From positions 372,001 through 436,000 of the forward strand of contig NZ_CP051215.1 in NCBI RefSeq assembly GCF_021496725.1: a stretch of DNA of 64,000 nt, given 5' to 3'. Positions 20,963 to 32,045 of this stretch are shown here, in pieces. Source of the DNA: Spiroplasma platyhelix PALS-1 (lineage in GTDB: Bacteria > Bacillota_I > Bacilli_A > Mycoplasmatales > VBWQ01). How positions within the stretch are numbered: position 1 is the first letter of the stretch; each line of letters begins with the position of its first letter. Below the pieces are notes generated by a model, which was not told the DNA's origin, ran no database searches, and was given only the letters and a program-made list of their open reading frames with translations. Position numbers and translations under genes: made by a program.

Positions 20963-22120
20963 ATGGCAAAGAATCAAGAAAAAAATCACTTTTTCAAACT
21001 AAAAAAGAAAAAGCAAACACCTTTAATTGTTGATGCTTTTAATTTTAAAGATATCAAAATTAAAGAAGAGTGACATTCTTCAAAAAGAAATTTCAATATC
21101 AAAGAAACGTCAAAAAATTTATTTTTAATTTTAATTGGAGCTATTCTAACTTCAGTAGCATTCTACTACTTTATTACTCCTGCTAACTTATACACTAATG
21201 GACTATCTGCTTTTGCTCAGTTAATTACTAAAGCAATTTTCTTACCATTTGAAAATTCAGATCCTGAATACTTCAATCAAATGCGTAACCTATACTACTA
21301 TCCAATCTTTTTTGCAATAAACATTCCAATCATTATTTGAGGAATTTTAAAAATTGGACTTCGTTTCTCAATATATACAACTATATATATGGGATTAAAT
21401 ATTGGATTTATGACAATGCTTTCTTTAGTTCCTGGTCTAAAAGATTTTCAAGTACTTAAAAGCGTAATAAATGCTGATAATAAACTTGCTCTAATATTTA
21501 TTTTTGCTGGTATGGCAGGACTAATTTTTGGCGCTGGTTTAGGTTTACTATTTAAAGCAGGTGGTTCTAGTGGGGGAATGGACTTCATTAGCACTTATAT
21601 TTCAATGAAAAGAAAATATTCAATTGCTAACATTATTAAAAATACTAATATCATTATTGTTGTTATTGTTATTTTTATTGATGGAGTAATTATGCATAAA
21701 CAAAATGTTGCTGATACTTATTTCAGTGACCCGTTATTCTTTGCTACTATCTTTTATATTTATGTTTCATCATTTATTATGAATCGTGTTTATCCAAAAT
21801 ATATGATGATGACTATCTTTATCATTTCTACTGAAATTGAAAAAATTCGTGAATACATTTATGCTAATAATTATTTACGTGGCGGAAACATTTGAAATGT
21901 TAAGGGGCTTTATTCAGGAAGAGAATACAATATGATGATGACTACTATGTCACTATTAGAGTATAATTTCTTTAAGGAAAAAATAGCTACTATCGATCCA
22001 AAACTATTTATGATTGCTGTTTCAACTCGTAGTATGCATGGTGGCAATGCTGGTAATGCACCACAAAAAGAACCTGTTCCTGTTGAAAAATTACAAAGAA
22101 AAGCAAAAAAGGATAAATAA
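20963..22120 (+). CDS. YitT family membrane protein
   Basis: 385 aa. Family features: five or so transmembrane helices between about residues 55 and 275, with AGLIFGAGLGLLFKAGGSSGGMDFISTY (the conserved G-rich loop of YitT/DUF161) near 190 and the C-terminal soluble DUF2179 domain (about 290-370: FIISTEIEKIREYI). Function of the family is not established. Polar basic N-terminal extension of about 50 residues. Strong ribosome site AAGGGGG. The stop codon overlaps the next start (TAATG), so the next gene is translationally coupled. Confidence 0.88.
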
Positions 22121-23202
22121 TGAATCAAAAAACTATCAACAAAGTTTTAAAAAATAATTGAAAAATTATAGCAAACAAATATCTACTAAAAACAATTTTA
22201 TGATCTACTCTTACAGTTGCTCTAATTGTTTTTTCTGTAGTTATTAGAGTCCATCCTGATTGATTTGAAACATTATTAAAATGAGACTTTTTTAATAATG
22301 GCATGAATTTTGTTGACCCAAAATTCAGCCAAGAAAATTTAATTTTAATTGAAACATATTTATATATGGCAATTTTAGCAAGCGCCATCGCAAATATTGG
22401 CTTAATCTTAATTGAAATTAAAATCATTAGGAAAAGATATATTGAAGCAAAGTATCAAATTTTTTCTAATGTGAACAATAACTATTTTATTTTTAAAAAT
22501 CTATTATTTGTTAGCATAAGTCAAAACATTACTTATATTTTTTGTTTCACTAATGCAATTACTTTTATTTTTGTTTTAATTTACTTTTTAATTTATTTTA
22601 TTATTGATAATATTTTAGATAAGAATTTTAAATTTACTAAAGAAGAAATAACAACTAAATGATGAGATAATAACGAACAAAAATCAACCATCACAATCTT
22701 AGCAATTGAGGTTAGTTACTTTTTACTAAAAAATATTTTAAAAAGTAGTAGTATTAATATTGATATTGATCAAATTTTAAAATATTTCATTCCTGCTTCA
22801 AGTTTAGCTTTAATTATCGGGATTTTTGTTCAAAGTTTAGTTAAGAACAATGTTAAGAAAATTTTAAGCAATATGAACAACGCACCAACTAAAGCTAACG
22901 ATTTCAATATTTTTTATAAATTAGAAGGTAAAAATGTGCTAACAAACTATGAATTTATTAGAACTATGCCGACTGTCATTAAAAATAAAGTGAAAGAAAA
23001 TAATGGTGACAAAGAAAGTGTTATGAAATTAGTTGATCAAATTTCACAATTAATTGACACTTTAGAAAAGAACAAAAAAGCAAAACGTATTAAAGAAAAC
23101 GAACTTAATTATTTAATTTATCATATTTTTTATGAAATAAAAACTGAAGCAGAATTAGATCAAATTAGTAAAAAAGTCTTAGCAAAAAGAAAAGGGGAGT
23201 AA
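22120..23202 (+). CDS. membrane protein of unknown function
   Basis: 360 aa, not recognised. Four to five hydrophobic helices: about residues 27-45, 83-103, 130-165 (very hydrophobic pair), 195-210 and 225-245. The last third is cytosolic and charged, with NIFYKLEGKNVLTNYEFIRTMP and a C-terminal Lys-rich helical stretch likely to form a coil. The gene starts within the stop codon of the YitT gene (TAATG) and ends 3 bases before the next, so these three are one operon. It may be a partner of the YitT protein. Confidence 0.8.
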
Positions 23203-23205
23203 CAA

Positions 23206-23712
23206 ATGAAAGAAAAGAAATTATTAATTATTGGCCATCCTGAATTTAGTACTAATTCTAATCATAATAAAAATATTTTTTATCTTTTAAATCAAGAAAA
23301 AATTGATCAAATCTTACTTTTAGAACAAGAATTTAATCCAGAAACTAATAGCTTTAATTACGAAAATAGTTTAAAGGCTTTATTAGAAGCTGACCATATT
23401 ATCTTCTTCCATCCAATTTGATGATACAGTGTTCCTTGAACAATGAAATTATGAATGGATAGTGTTCTTAGTACTTTTTATAACACTCATAAAGAAACTA
23501 AAAAGAAAGTTTCAATCATCATCACTTGTGGTCGTACAGAACATTTTTATAACAAAAAAGATCTCCAAAATGTTTTATTACCCGTAATTGAAACTTATCA
23601 ATATATGGGTTGAAATGTCGATCATATTTATCCACTATACGAAATTCACAACAAAACTGACAAAGAATGAAAGCAATTTGCTACTTTAATTAACGAAGAT
23701 TTATTAGCCTAA
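23206..23712 (+). CDS. flavodoxin-fold NAD(P)H oxidoreductase (MdaB/KefF type)
   Basis: 168 aa. Begins LLIIGHPEFSTNSNHNKNI, the FMN/FAD-binding first loop of the NQO/KefF family (IxxHPxxxxSxxN), then ADHIIFFHPIWWYSVPWTMKLWMDSVL, the highly conserved second motif, and IITCGRTEHFYNK. Probably reduces quinones or other acceptors with NAD(P)H in the cytosol. The two Trp of the IWWYSVP motif are encoded by TGA codons. Last gene in the run beginning at 20105. Confidence 0.88.
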
Positions 23713-23811
23713 TAACTATTGCTGAATTTAATAATTTATGAGATAATATTACAGTTCAATTGTTAATCATAATTTTGTTGTGAATTAACATTCTTATAAG
23801 GAGGAACTATT

Positions 23812-23961
23812 ATGCGTGATGGTGTTACTTTACGTTGTGACCAATGTAAGGAAGAAAATTATATTGCCGACAGAAATAAAAAAAAGCAAGTAGAAAAATT
23901 AGCAGTAAATAAATATTGTTCTAGATGTAATTCTCATACTCTACATAAAGAAAAAAAATAA
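23812..23961 (+). CDS. rpmG: ribosomal protein bL33
   Basis: 49 aa with four zinc cysteines in two pairs (CDQC and CSRC), so this is the Zn-binding form of L33. AAGGAGG ribosome site 8 bases upstream. Isolated small gene with its own terminator; a second, Zn-free L33 copy is common in Firmicutes, so another may exist elsewhere. Confidence 0.97.
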   Translation: MRDGVTLRCDQCKEENYIADRNKKKQVEKLAVNKYCSRCNSHTLHKEKK

Positions 23962-23979
23962 GGTTAGCTTATTTTTTTT
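23951..23979 (+). terminator. terminator of rpmG
   Basis: Stem AAAAAATAAG / CTTATTTTTT with a 5-base loop and T-run; overlaps the rpmG stop codon. Confidence 0.75.
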
Positions 23980-24029
23980 CTTTATTAGCCAATATTCAAA
24001 TTTATAATTAATTAAAAGGAGAATTCAGT

Positions 24030-25091
24030 ATGAATAAAAAAATAATCATAGAACAAATTATCAGTCAAAATAAATTAGATGCAGTGCTATTTTATAGTTT
24101 TGAAAATCGCTTTTGATACAGTGACTTTATCTCAACTTTAGGTTACTTACTAATTACTAGCAAAGAAGCAAAGTTATTAGTTGATGGACGATACATTACT
24201 GAAGCGAAAACTACAGCTAAAAATGTCACTGTTGAAAATTTTACAAACATTTTTCAATCACTATCAGATATTTGTCAAAAAGAACAAATCATCAATGTTG
24301 GCTTTGAAGCTGACTATATTACTTATGGCCAACTACAAGACTGAAAACAAATGCTACCCAAAATTAATTTTGTTCCTTTAAATGTTCGAGAATTACGAAT
24401 GATTAAAGATCAAGAAGAAATCAAACGTATTCAAAAAGCATGTGAAATTGGTGATTTAGCTTATCAAGACATTCTAAAAAATGTTAAATCAGGAATGACA
24501 GAAAGAGAACTAGAAGCAATCATTTTAAATTCTTTTAGTAAAAATGGTGCAACAAAAGCATCTTTTGAAACTATTGTTGCTTCAGGACTTAGAAGTTCTA
24601 TGCCTCATGGTAAGGCAAGTGACAAAGTAATTAATGATAATGAAATTATTACTTGTGACTTTGGTTGTGTCTTTCAAGGATTTTGTTCAGACATGACAAG
24701 AACTTTTGCGTTAGGAACAATCGATCCTAAACTAATTGAAATTCATAATATTGTTCGCGAAGCTCAAATGAACGGTATTAAAGCAGTAAAACCAGGAATT
24801 AAAATTGGTGAGATAGACAAGATTTGTCGTGACTACATCACTGAAAAAGGTTATGGTGAGTATTTTAGTCATGGTACCGGTCATGGTCTAGGAATTGAAA
24901 TTCATGAAGCACCTTGAGTGACTAAAAATGAACAAACAATCTTGAAACCAGGTATGGTTATCACTGTCGAACCAGGAATATATATTCCTGAATTAGGTGG
25001 CGTTAGAATTGAAGATGACATCTTAGTAACTGAGAATAGTTATCAAATTCTAACACAATCACCAAGAGAAATTGATATTTTAAAGAGGTAG
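24030..25091 (+). CDS. pepP: Xaa-Pro aminopeptidase (M24)
   Basis: 353 aa metalloaminopeptidase removing an N-terminal residue before proline. Creatinase-like N-domain (1-120), then the pita-bread M24 domain: [28 protein letters not shown] (two metal Asp) near 210-228, [14 protein letters not shown] (metal His) near 283, [10 protein letters not shown] (Glu) near 318 and GGVRIEDD (Glu) near 332. ATG with AAAGGAG. Two bases before efp; pepP-efp is a conserved pair in Firmicutes. Confidence 0.96.
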
Positions 25092-25093
25092 AA

Positions 25094-25651
25094 ATGATCA
25101 ACGTAAACGATTTTAAACCAGGTGTAACATTCTTATATGAAAAAGAAATTTATCTAGTGCTTGAATCAAATCACTCTAAATCTGGTCGTGGTCAAGCTCA
25201 TGTCAAGACTAAAGTAAGAAACTTAAAAACAGGAACAATTAAATCTATCACCTTCACAGGAGGCGATGTGGTTTATCCTGCAATAATTGATACTAGAAAA
25301 GCACAATATCTCTATAAAGACAATCAAGATTACATATTTATGGATGAAGAAAGTTACGATCAAGTAATCATCCCTGAAACACAATTAGAATGAGAAAAAA
25401 ACTTTCTTGTTGAAGGTCAAGTAATTAAATTAAAAGTCTATGAAGAACTTGTTATCGGAGTTGAACTTCGTTCAACAGTTGTACTAACAGTAACTTACAC
25501 TGAACCAGGAGTTAAAGGCAACACGGCAACAAGTGCAACTAAGCCTGCAACTTTAGAGACAGGTTATAAAGTACAAGTACCACTATTCGTTAATAATAAT
25601 GATAAAATTATTATCAACACAGTAGATGGAACTTATAAATCTAGGGCATAA
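25094..25651 (+). CDS. efp: elongation factor P
   Basis: 185 aa, three OB-like domains; relieves ribosome stalling at polyproline. The loop at about residues 28-36 that carries the modified residue reads HSKSGRGQA: the tip residue is Arg, not the Lys of E. coli (K34) or B. subtilis (K32). The signature [18 protein letters not shown]-type strand ends with [12 protein letters not shown] and GDKI. Follows pepP by 2 bases. Arginine at the tip is found in EarP-rhamnosylated EF-P of some bacteria and in many Mollicutes; no modification enzyme is in the window. Confidence 0.96.
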
Positions 25652-25660
25652 GGTGAAAAA

Positions 25661-25987
25661 ATGGAAAATAAAGTTGAAGTAGTAGATAAAAATCAAACAA
25701 TTGAAATCGATCAAACTAATAGTGGCAAACTATCAGTTTCTAAAACTGTTCTGAAAAAATTAATTTATCGTTTACTAACTTCAGAAAATTATCAAGTTGA
25801 TTTCGATGGTATTCAAATTCTTAATAAAGAAAATGCTGATTTAGAAGCACAAATTCAAGTAATGGTAAATGAAAAAAGTAATTTAATTGATTTAAAAGAA
25901 CAAATTATTAAATTAATTTTAAAACGAATTAATGCTGTTTTAAATGTTAATGTAACCAACATTAACCTAATTTTTTCTTCTAAATAA
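25661..25987 (+). CDS. Asp23/Gls24 family envelope protein
   Basis: 108 aa. The middle LSVSKTVLKKLIYRLLTSENYQVDFDGIQIL and the end RINAVLNVNVTNINLIF fit the Asp23/Gls24 (DUF322) fold. Small form without the N-terminal extension. It sits between efp and nusB, where Bacillus yqhY is found, so it is probably the YqhY ortholog; YqhY has been linked to fatty-acid synthesis control there, but this role cannot be assumed here. Confidence 0.82.
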   Translation: MENKVEVVDKNQTIEIDQTNSGKLSVSKTVLKKLIYRLLTSENYQVDFDGIQILNKENADLEAQIQVMVNEKSNLIDLKEQIIKLILKRINAVLNVNVTNINLIFSSK

Positions 25988-25989
25988 TC

Positions 25990-26397
25990 ATGGCAGCACA
26001 AAAAAAACCTCCCATTACTCAGCATCAAAAGCGAATTAATATTATCGAAATTCTCTATCAATACTTCTTACAACAAGAAAATGAAGCAAACTTTGAAAAC
26101 TATCTAAAAGAAATTACAACTTCAGAAAATGAATCACAAATCAAAACTGTAAGAGAAATTCTTTGATATCAAAAAACTTTAATTAAAGAAATTGAAAAGC
26201 ATTTAAAACCTGGCTGAACTTTTAAAGGTTTAAAACCAACAGAAAAAGCAATTTTAATTTTGGCATCATATGAAATTTTTTATACTAACACACAAAAACC
26301 AATCATCATCAATGAAGCAATTATTCTAGCTAAACAATATTGTGACAATAATGCTTATAAGTACATTAACGGCGTTTTAGATAAAGTCAATAAATAA
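25990..26397 (+). CDS. nusB: antitermination factor NusB
   Basis: 135 aa, all-helical RNA-binding protein acting in rRNA antitermination. Signs: QHQKRINIIEILYQYFL at the start, WTFKGLKPTEKAILILASYEIFY near 75-97, PIIINEAIILAKQYCDNNAYKYINGVLDKV at the end (the diagnostic IxEAIxLAKxyxxxxxxxxFiNGVLdxi). ATG two bases after the previous stop. The end of a pepP-efp-yqhY-nusB operon. Confidence 0.95.
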
Positions 26398-26458
26398 TTT
26401 TAAATTCAATTATAATTATATATAAGTAAGATTTAATATTTTATCTTGGGAGAAAAAA

Positions 26459-27202
26459 ATGATTCCTGAATATCGCCTAATTAACTCATTGGTTAATTTA
26501 CCAATTAATAAAGTAACAAAAAAAGTGATTAAAAATAAGATCAAAACTTTTGATTACGATAAGCAAACAAAAATTTACAACTTTATGTTTAACGTTAATA
26601 ATAATCGTGTTTTTAACCATGTTATTGGACTAGATTCAGAATTAAATCAATTTAGTTTAGACACTTATTTTCCTAATATCATCGATTTTAATTTTATTCT
26701 AGCTGGTTTAATGCCAGTTTTTGAATTTCAAACAATATACTATAAAGACTATAAGAAAATTCAAGATATTTTATTTAATGAATCTTTACTAAACCCTGAT
26801 ATTCAAAAATGATATCAAGAAAGTCTCAACTTAAAACAACCTAATACTGAAGACTTAACTTTTATTCTTAGCAACAAAAAACTACCTAAAGCTATCAAAA
26901 CAAAAATTATCAGTTTGACTCATATTAGCGGGCAATTATTTGAAACTTTAAATACTAATAACTACCAATTAGGTTACTATTTAATGTTGTTCTATTTATT
27001 AAATTTAGAAACAAAAAAAACGATGCAATTCAACAGTAGCACTAATTGAAACTTAAAATCATTCTTCTTATATGAAGATCTTTTTTCTTATAAATTATTA
27101 GTAATGCAAAAATTCAATCAAGCACTAATGGAGTTAAAAGGAAAGAATTTTAATTTGTACTGAAGAGTAATCAACTATATTACTACTGGTCATTATGAGT
27201 AA
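26459..27202 (+). CDS. protein of unknown function
   Basis: 247 aa, not recognised. Cytosolic, basic, mostly helical, rich in Asn, Lys, Phe and Tyr. Start chosen at 26459, behind TGGGAG 7 bases upstream; a possible TATAAT-like -10 lies near 26410. It ends six bases before the esterase start, so the two are probably co-transcribed. No signal peptide, no metal-binding clusters. Confidence 0.75.
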
Positions 27203-27208
27203 GATAAA

Positions 27209-27964
27209 ATGAATTATATTCTAGAAGACATCACATTAAAAAATCAAACTATTAATTTAGCAGTACCTAAAGATTTTAATAGTACACAAAAATATAGTCT
27301 CTATCTAGTTTTTGATGGTCAACAATTACTTACTAATTCAGAAAGCAATATTTTAGCTAACAATCAAACTAACAAAATTTTTATCGGTCTCAACAGTAGT
27401 AATGATGCAACTAGATTTAACAATTTAGCAGCCTACCACAACAGAACTGTTAAATCACTCATGACAAAATATTTTCCTGAACTAAAAGACATCACTAATG
27501 ACTATCTAGGTGGCCAAGGACAAGCAACAATCAACTTTATTACTAAAGATTTGCTTCCTTGACTTACTAGTCAAAAAAGCATCCAAATTGCCGACTTAAA
27601 TTTATTAGGTTGTTCAATGGGAGCATATCTTAGTTTACAAATGTTGTATCTAAGTAATTTAACTTTTAAAAAAGCTTATCTTTTTTCTGCCAGCATTTGA
27701 TTTAATGAAGCAATTCTCAACGATTTAAAAACTAAAGCACTTAATAATAATAGTTCACTAACTGTTAATTTATGAGTTGGTCTAAAAGAACCCAAGTCAT
27801 TTGAAAAAACAATTGCTACTAATTACTATCAAGATGCCCTGAATGTTAAATCAATTTTAACATCACATCAACAAATCAAAGTTAATTTTTTTGTTGAAAA
27901 AAATGGTGCTCATGGATTTAAATGATGAATCAATTTCCTTAATAATCATCAAGAACTATACTAA
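27209..27964 (+). CDS. alpha/beta hydrolase (esterase D-like)
   Basis: 251 aa. Serine nucleophile elbow LLGCSMGAYLSL near residue 134, YSLYLVFDGQQLL near the N-terminus, and NGAHGFKWW near the end with the catalytic His, an arrangement typical of the Esterase/enterochelin-esterase-like family (PF00756). Substrate unknown. Cytosolic. Its last nine bases overlap, on the opposite strand, the end of the SemiSWEET gene. Confidence 0.82.
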
Positions 27965-28240
27965 AACCTTTTCTTTTTTCTTAATCAAATTGTAAATTTT
28001 AAACAATAAAATTAAAGTTACTGCAACAAGAACTAAACTATTAGTTACCAAAATCGCTCACTGTTGACTAAAAGCACCAAAAAGAATTCATACAATTGAA
28101 GCTAAAAAAATAATAATCATCATTAGTAGAGAAATAGAATCTGTTTCTCTAGTTTTAAAAACTCGATAGCATTGAGGAATTCAAGTAATTCCAGTCAAAC
28201 AAGTTCCCACTCAAGAAAGTACAATAATTGCTATATCCAT
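27956..28240 (-). CDS. SemiSWEET-type sugar transporter
   Basis: 94 aa, three transmembrane helices with the PQ-loop signature TWIPQCYRVFKT at about residues 21-32 and a conserved SISLLMMIIIF second helix. SemiSWEETs are bacterial half-transporters that work as dimers moving sugars by facilitated diffusion. The gene contains four TGA Trp codons, which is why standard-code searches miss it. Start ATG 28240. It is the only gene on its strand in this block, convergent with the esterase. Confidence 0.83.
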
Positions 28241-28349
28241 AAATTCACCCCTAATTTATTACTATTCTATTATAAGATAATATAAAGAAAAGTTAAGAAA
28301 AGTAAGTATAATAAGGGTAACATTCAATTAAAGCAAAAGAGGGAAGAAT
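28241..28349. other. divergent intergenic region SemiSWEET/thyA
   Basis: AT-rich region holding a TATAAT at 28307-28312 (plus strand), 38 bases before thyA, likely its -10 box; no clear -35. GAGGGAAG ribosome site before thyA. Confidence 0.45.
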
Positions 28350-29219
28350 ATGGAACAATATTTAGAATTATGTCAATATGTTTTAAAACATGGTCAAAAA
28401 AAAGCTGATCGTACTAATACTGGAACAATATCAGTATTTGGTTATCAAATGAAATTTGATTTAAATCAAGGTTTTCCATTATTAACAACAAAAAAAGTTC
28501 ACTGACCAGCAATTATTCATGAACTACTATGATTTATTGCGGGTGATACAAATATTGAATATTTAGTTAAAAATAAAGTTTACATATGAAGTGCTTGACC
28601 TTATCAAAAATATTGTCAAAACAAAGATTATCTTGGTGAAACTTTAAAAGAATTTAATGAAAAAATTAAATCAGATCATCAATTTGCTTTAAAGTATGGT
28701 GATTTAGGTCCTGTTTATGGTAAGCAATGAAGAAACTTTAATGGCGTTGATCAATTAACAGACTTACTGACTAATTTAAAAGAAAATCCTTTTTCAAGAC
28801 GACATATCTTATCAGCTTGAAATCCTGAAGAAATTAGTAATATGGCTTTGCCTCCTTGTCACACTTTAATTCAATTTTATGTAAGCGAAGATAAACGTTT
28901 ATCTTGTCAGCTTTATCAAAGAAGTGGTGACATCTTTTTAGGTGTTCCTTTTAATATTGCATCCTACTCTTTACTAACAATAATGCTTGCTCAAGTTCTA
29001 GGATATAAATTAGGTAACTTTGTTCACACTTTAGGTGATGCACATATTTACAGCAACCATCTTGAACAAGTTAACACACAATTAAAAAGAACACCTAAAG
29101 CACTTCCTAAAATTATCATCAATCCTAATATCCAAGATTTATTTGCTTTTAAATTTGAAGACTTTAGAATTGAAGACTATAATCCTGATGAACCTATTAA
29201 AGGTGTAGTAGCAGTATAA
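28350..29219 (+). CDS. thyA: thymidylate synthase
   Basis: Converts dUMP and methylene-THF to dTMP; 289 aa. Motifs: RTGT-like [11 protein letters not shown] near 22, TTKKVHW, active site [12 protein letters not shown] near 165-177, and the dUMP-binding [20 protein letters not shown]. Several Trp are TGA. Overlaps dfrA by one base, which produces the dihydrofolate that dfrA reduces. Promoter likely at 28307. Confidence 0.97.
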
Positions 29220-29701
29220 TGATTTATTTAATTTGAGCTATGACTAAAGCAGGAGTTATTGCAAACAATCAAACTTTACCCTGAAACATTAAAGAAGAAA
29301 TGAAATACTTTCAATCTTTAACACAATCAAAAACAATTTTAATGGGTTCAAAAACACTTTTAAGTATAGGAAAACCATTAAACAATCGCCATAACATTGT
29401 CATCACATCAGATCCAAAAAAATATCAAAATTTTGCTAGTGAATATTGTATAATTACTAGTGATTTAACAAATATTATTAAAACATATACTAAGAATCCT
29501 AATAATGAATTATGAGTAATTGGTGGAGCAAATATTTATCAACAAACATTTCTATCTGCTGACTACTTATATGTTTCAATTATTAAAGAAGATTATCCAG
29601 GAAACTTAAAATTCCCTATCACTGATTTTTCAGATTTTAAAGAAATTAAAAAAACTGAATATCAAGAATTTACGGCTTATGTTTATCAAAGGAAGGAATA
29701 A
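29219..29701 (+). CDS. dfrA: dihydrofolate reductase
   Basis: 160 aa, reduces dihydrofolate with NADPH. LPWNIKEEMKYFQSLT near residues 20-36 (family LPWhlpeDLkhF; the acidic residue is Glu), MGSKTLLSIGKPL, WVIGGANIYQQTFLSADYLYVSII near 102-125. The start overlaps thyA by one base. One of the shorter, AT-biased versions typical of Mollicutes. Part of thyA-dfrA-plsC. Confidence 0.95.
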
Positions 29702-29703
29702 AA

Positions 29704-30441
29704 ATGAATTGATGAAAAGCACTACTAACATGACCACATTTACTACATGTCTATCTTAAAATGGGTTCAATGACAAAAAAAGTTTTAAAAGACCCAACTT
29801 TAGTTTCAGAAGGAAAAAGATACATCTGACTAAAAAAGAAAACAAAATATTTTCGCTGACTTTATGATGTCAAAGTTGTTGCTCATGATATCAATAATTG
29901 ACCAAAACATAAAGGATGTGTCTTAGTTGCCAATCATCAATCTAATTTTGATTTCATTATCTTACTTTCATTAAATGATTACAGTTTATATGCTCCTTTA
30001 GGGTTCATTGCTAAATCAGAACTAAAACAAAACAAACTAGCACGAAGATTTGTTTTTTTAATTGATGTTCTTTTCATTGATCGTAAAGATCCTCGTTCAG
30101 CCCTTGAAACTTTTAAAGAAGCCCAAGATTTAATCAGAAATCCAGGTCGTACAATGGTAATCTTTCCTGAAGGAACAAGAAGTCACAAGCAAGAAATGAA
30201 TGAATTCAAACCAGGGGCTTTAAAGTTAGCCTACCAAGCTTATGTACCAATCCTACCAGTTTCAATTGTCAACTCTTATCAAATTTTTGATAAGAAATTC
30301 AGAGGTAAAAAAACAATTCATGTTGTTTTCAATAAAGCGCTTGATCCTAAACAATTCATGCATTTACCTTCTAATAAACTAGCAAGTCAAATTCAAAACA
30401 CCATCAAAGCATCAATTGATCAATGAGATAATAAAAAATAG
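29704..30441 (+). CDS. plsC: 1-acyl-sn-glycerol-3-phosphate acyltransferase
   Basis: 245 aa membrane-associated acyltransferase making phosphatidic acid. NHQSNFDFI near residue 78 is the catalytic NHxxxxD motif; KSELKQNKLARRF, then FIDRKDPRSA and FPEGTRSHKQEM near 154 (glycerol-phosphate binding FPEGTRS). The N-terminus is Trp/hydrophobic. Fits phospholipid synthesis in an organism that takes up fatty acids. Third gene of thyA-dfrA-plsC, two bases after dfrA. Confidence 0.95.
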
Positions 30442-30461
30442 TTCGTTCAGAACTATTTTTT
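30433..30461. terminator. bidirectional terminator plsC / glpK
   Basis: 12-bp stem AAAAAATAGTTC / GAACTATTTTTT with a 5-base loop, between two convergent genes, overlapping both stop codons; T-runs on both strands. Confidence 0.8.
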
Positions 30462-32024
30462 TATTTCTCCAATTGCTGAAGTTCAATTTCTTGTTCGCTT
30501 AACTGCTTCTTTTCAACCCTGATAGAGAATCTTAGCAGTTTCACGATCCATCTTTGGATGATACTCTTTCTTCACTTTATAAATTTTTTTAATTTGATTC
30601 AAATCTTTTCAATAGTTCACTGCAAGACCAGCTAAATATGCTGCACCCATTGCTGTTGTTTCGCTACTTCTAGGCTTAATTAAATCAATATCACTGATGT
30701 CACTTTGAAACTGCATCACATAGCGATTGTTGCTTGCTCCGCCATCAACCTTGATGACAATTTTATTCTTCTTGATGATTTTTTTAGTACTTTCTCTCAT
30801 AGCTAAAATAATATCTTCTGCTTGATAGACTAATGATTCTAATGTTGCCTTAACAATATGTTCTCTTTTAGTATCTCTTTCTAAACCAAAAATTGCTCCT
30901 CGTGCTGTTGAATCTCAATAAGGAGCTCCAAGACCAACAAATGCTGGAACAAAATAAACTCTTTGTTCATCAGCAGGATCAATGATGTCAGCATATCACA
31001 AACTTTCATCAGAACGATACAACATTTTTCATTGATCTCTTAAGAATTGAATCGCTGCACCAGCAATAAACACTGAACCTTCAATTGCATAGACAGGTTC
31101 TTGATTAGGCAACTGATAAGCAATTGTTGTTAACAAGCCTTGCTTTGAAAGTAAAGGCTTATTGCCAATATTCATCATAATAAAGCAACCAGTCCCATAA
31201 GTTGTTTTGATTTGGCCAGAATTCAAACATAATTGACCAAATAAAGCAGCATGTTGATCACCAATCGCAGAACAAATCGGAATACTTGTGTCATCATTTT
31301 TAAACAACATTCCTGGATAAGTATGACCAATCAACCCTGAACTAGGAATCACTTTTGGTAGAATATTCTCTGGTATATCAAACAAGTTTAGCAATTCTTG
31401 ATCTCATTGCTTACTGTTGATGTTAAAAAGCATTGTTCGTGAAGCATTTGTGATATCTATCACATGAACAGCTTCACTTTTATCAAGTCCTGTTGTCATT
31501 TTATAAATCAATCATGAATCAATTGTTCCAAATGCTAATTTTCCTTCTTGCGCTAACATTCTTGCTTCAGGAACATTATCTAAGATTCATTTAATTTTTG
31601 TTGCAGAAAAATAAGCATCAATCAACAAACCAGTTTTCTTATGAATCTTTTCTTTTCATCCTGCTTTAATTAATTGTTCACAATAAGGCGTTGTTCTTCT
31701 ATCTTGTCAGACAATTGCATTATATATTGGTAGACCAGTTTCACGATTTCAAATCACTGTTGTTTCTCTTTGATTAGTGATGCCAATCGCTGCAATTGCT
31801 TTAGAACTAATTTTGCTTTTATTTAATGCTTGAATCATTGTTGTTAGTTGATTATTTCAAATTTCAATGGGATCATGCTCAACTCATCCTTGATGACCTT
31901 GTGGGTACTGTTGACGAATTTCAATTTGATTACTTCCCTTAACTTGTCCTTTTTTATCAACAATTAAAGTTCGACAACTTGAAGTTCCTTCATCTAAGGT
32001 CATAATGTATTTATTGTCACTCAT
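30453..32024 (-). CDS. glpK: glycerol kinase
   Basis: Phosphorylates glycerol to sn-glycerol 3-phosphate; 523 aa. N-terminal LDEGTSSCRTLI, TNQRETTVIWNRETG near 85, GDQHAALFGQ, TTYGTGCFIMMN and the C-terminal GGASNNRYVMQFQSDI are FGGY-kinase landmarks. Last gene of glpO-glpF-glpK; 21 bases after glpF. Confidence 0.97.
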
Positions 32025-32045
32025 ATTCAATTCCTTTCCTTGCCA

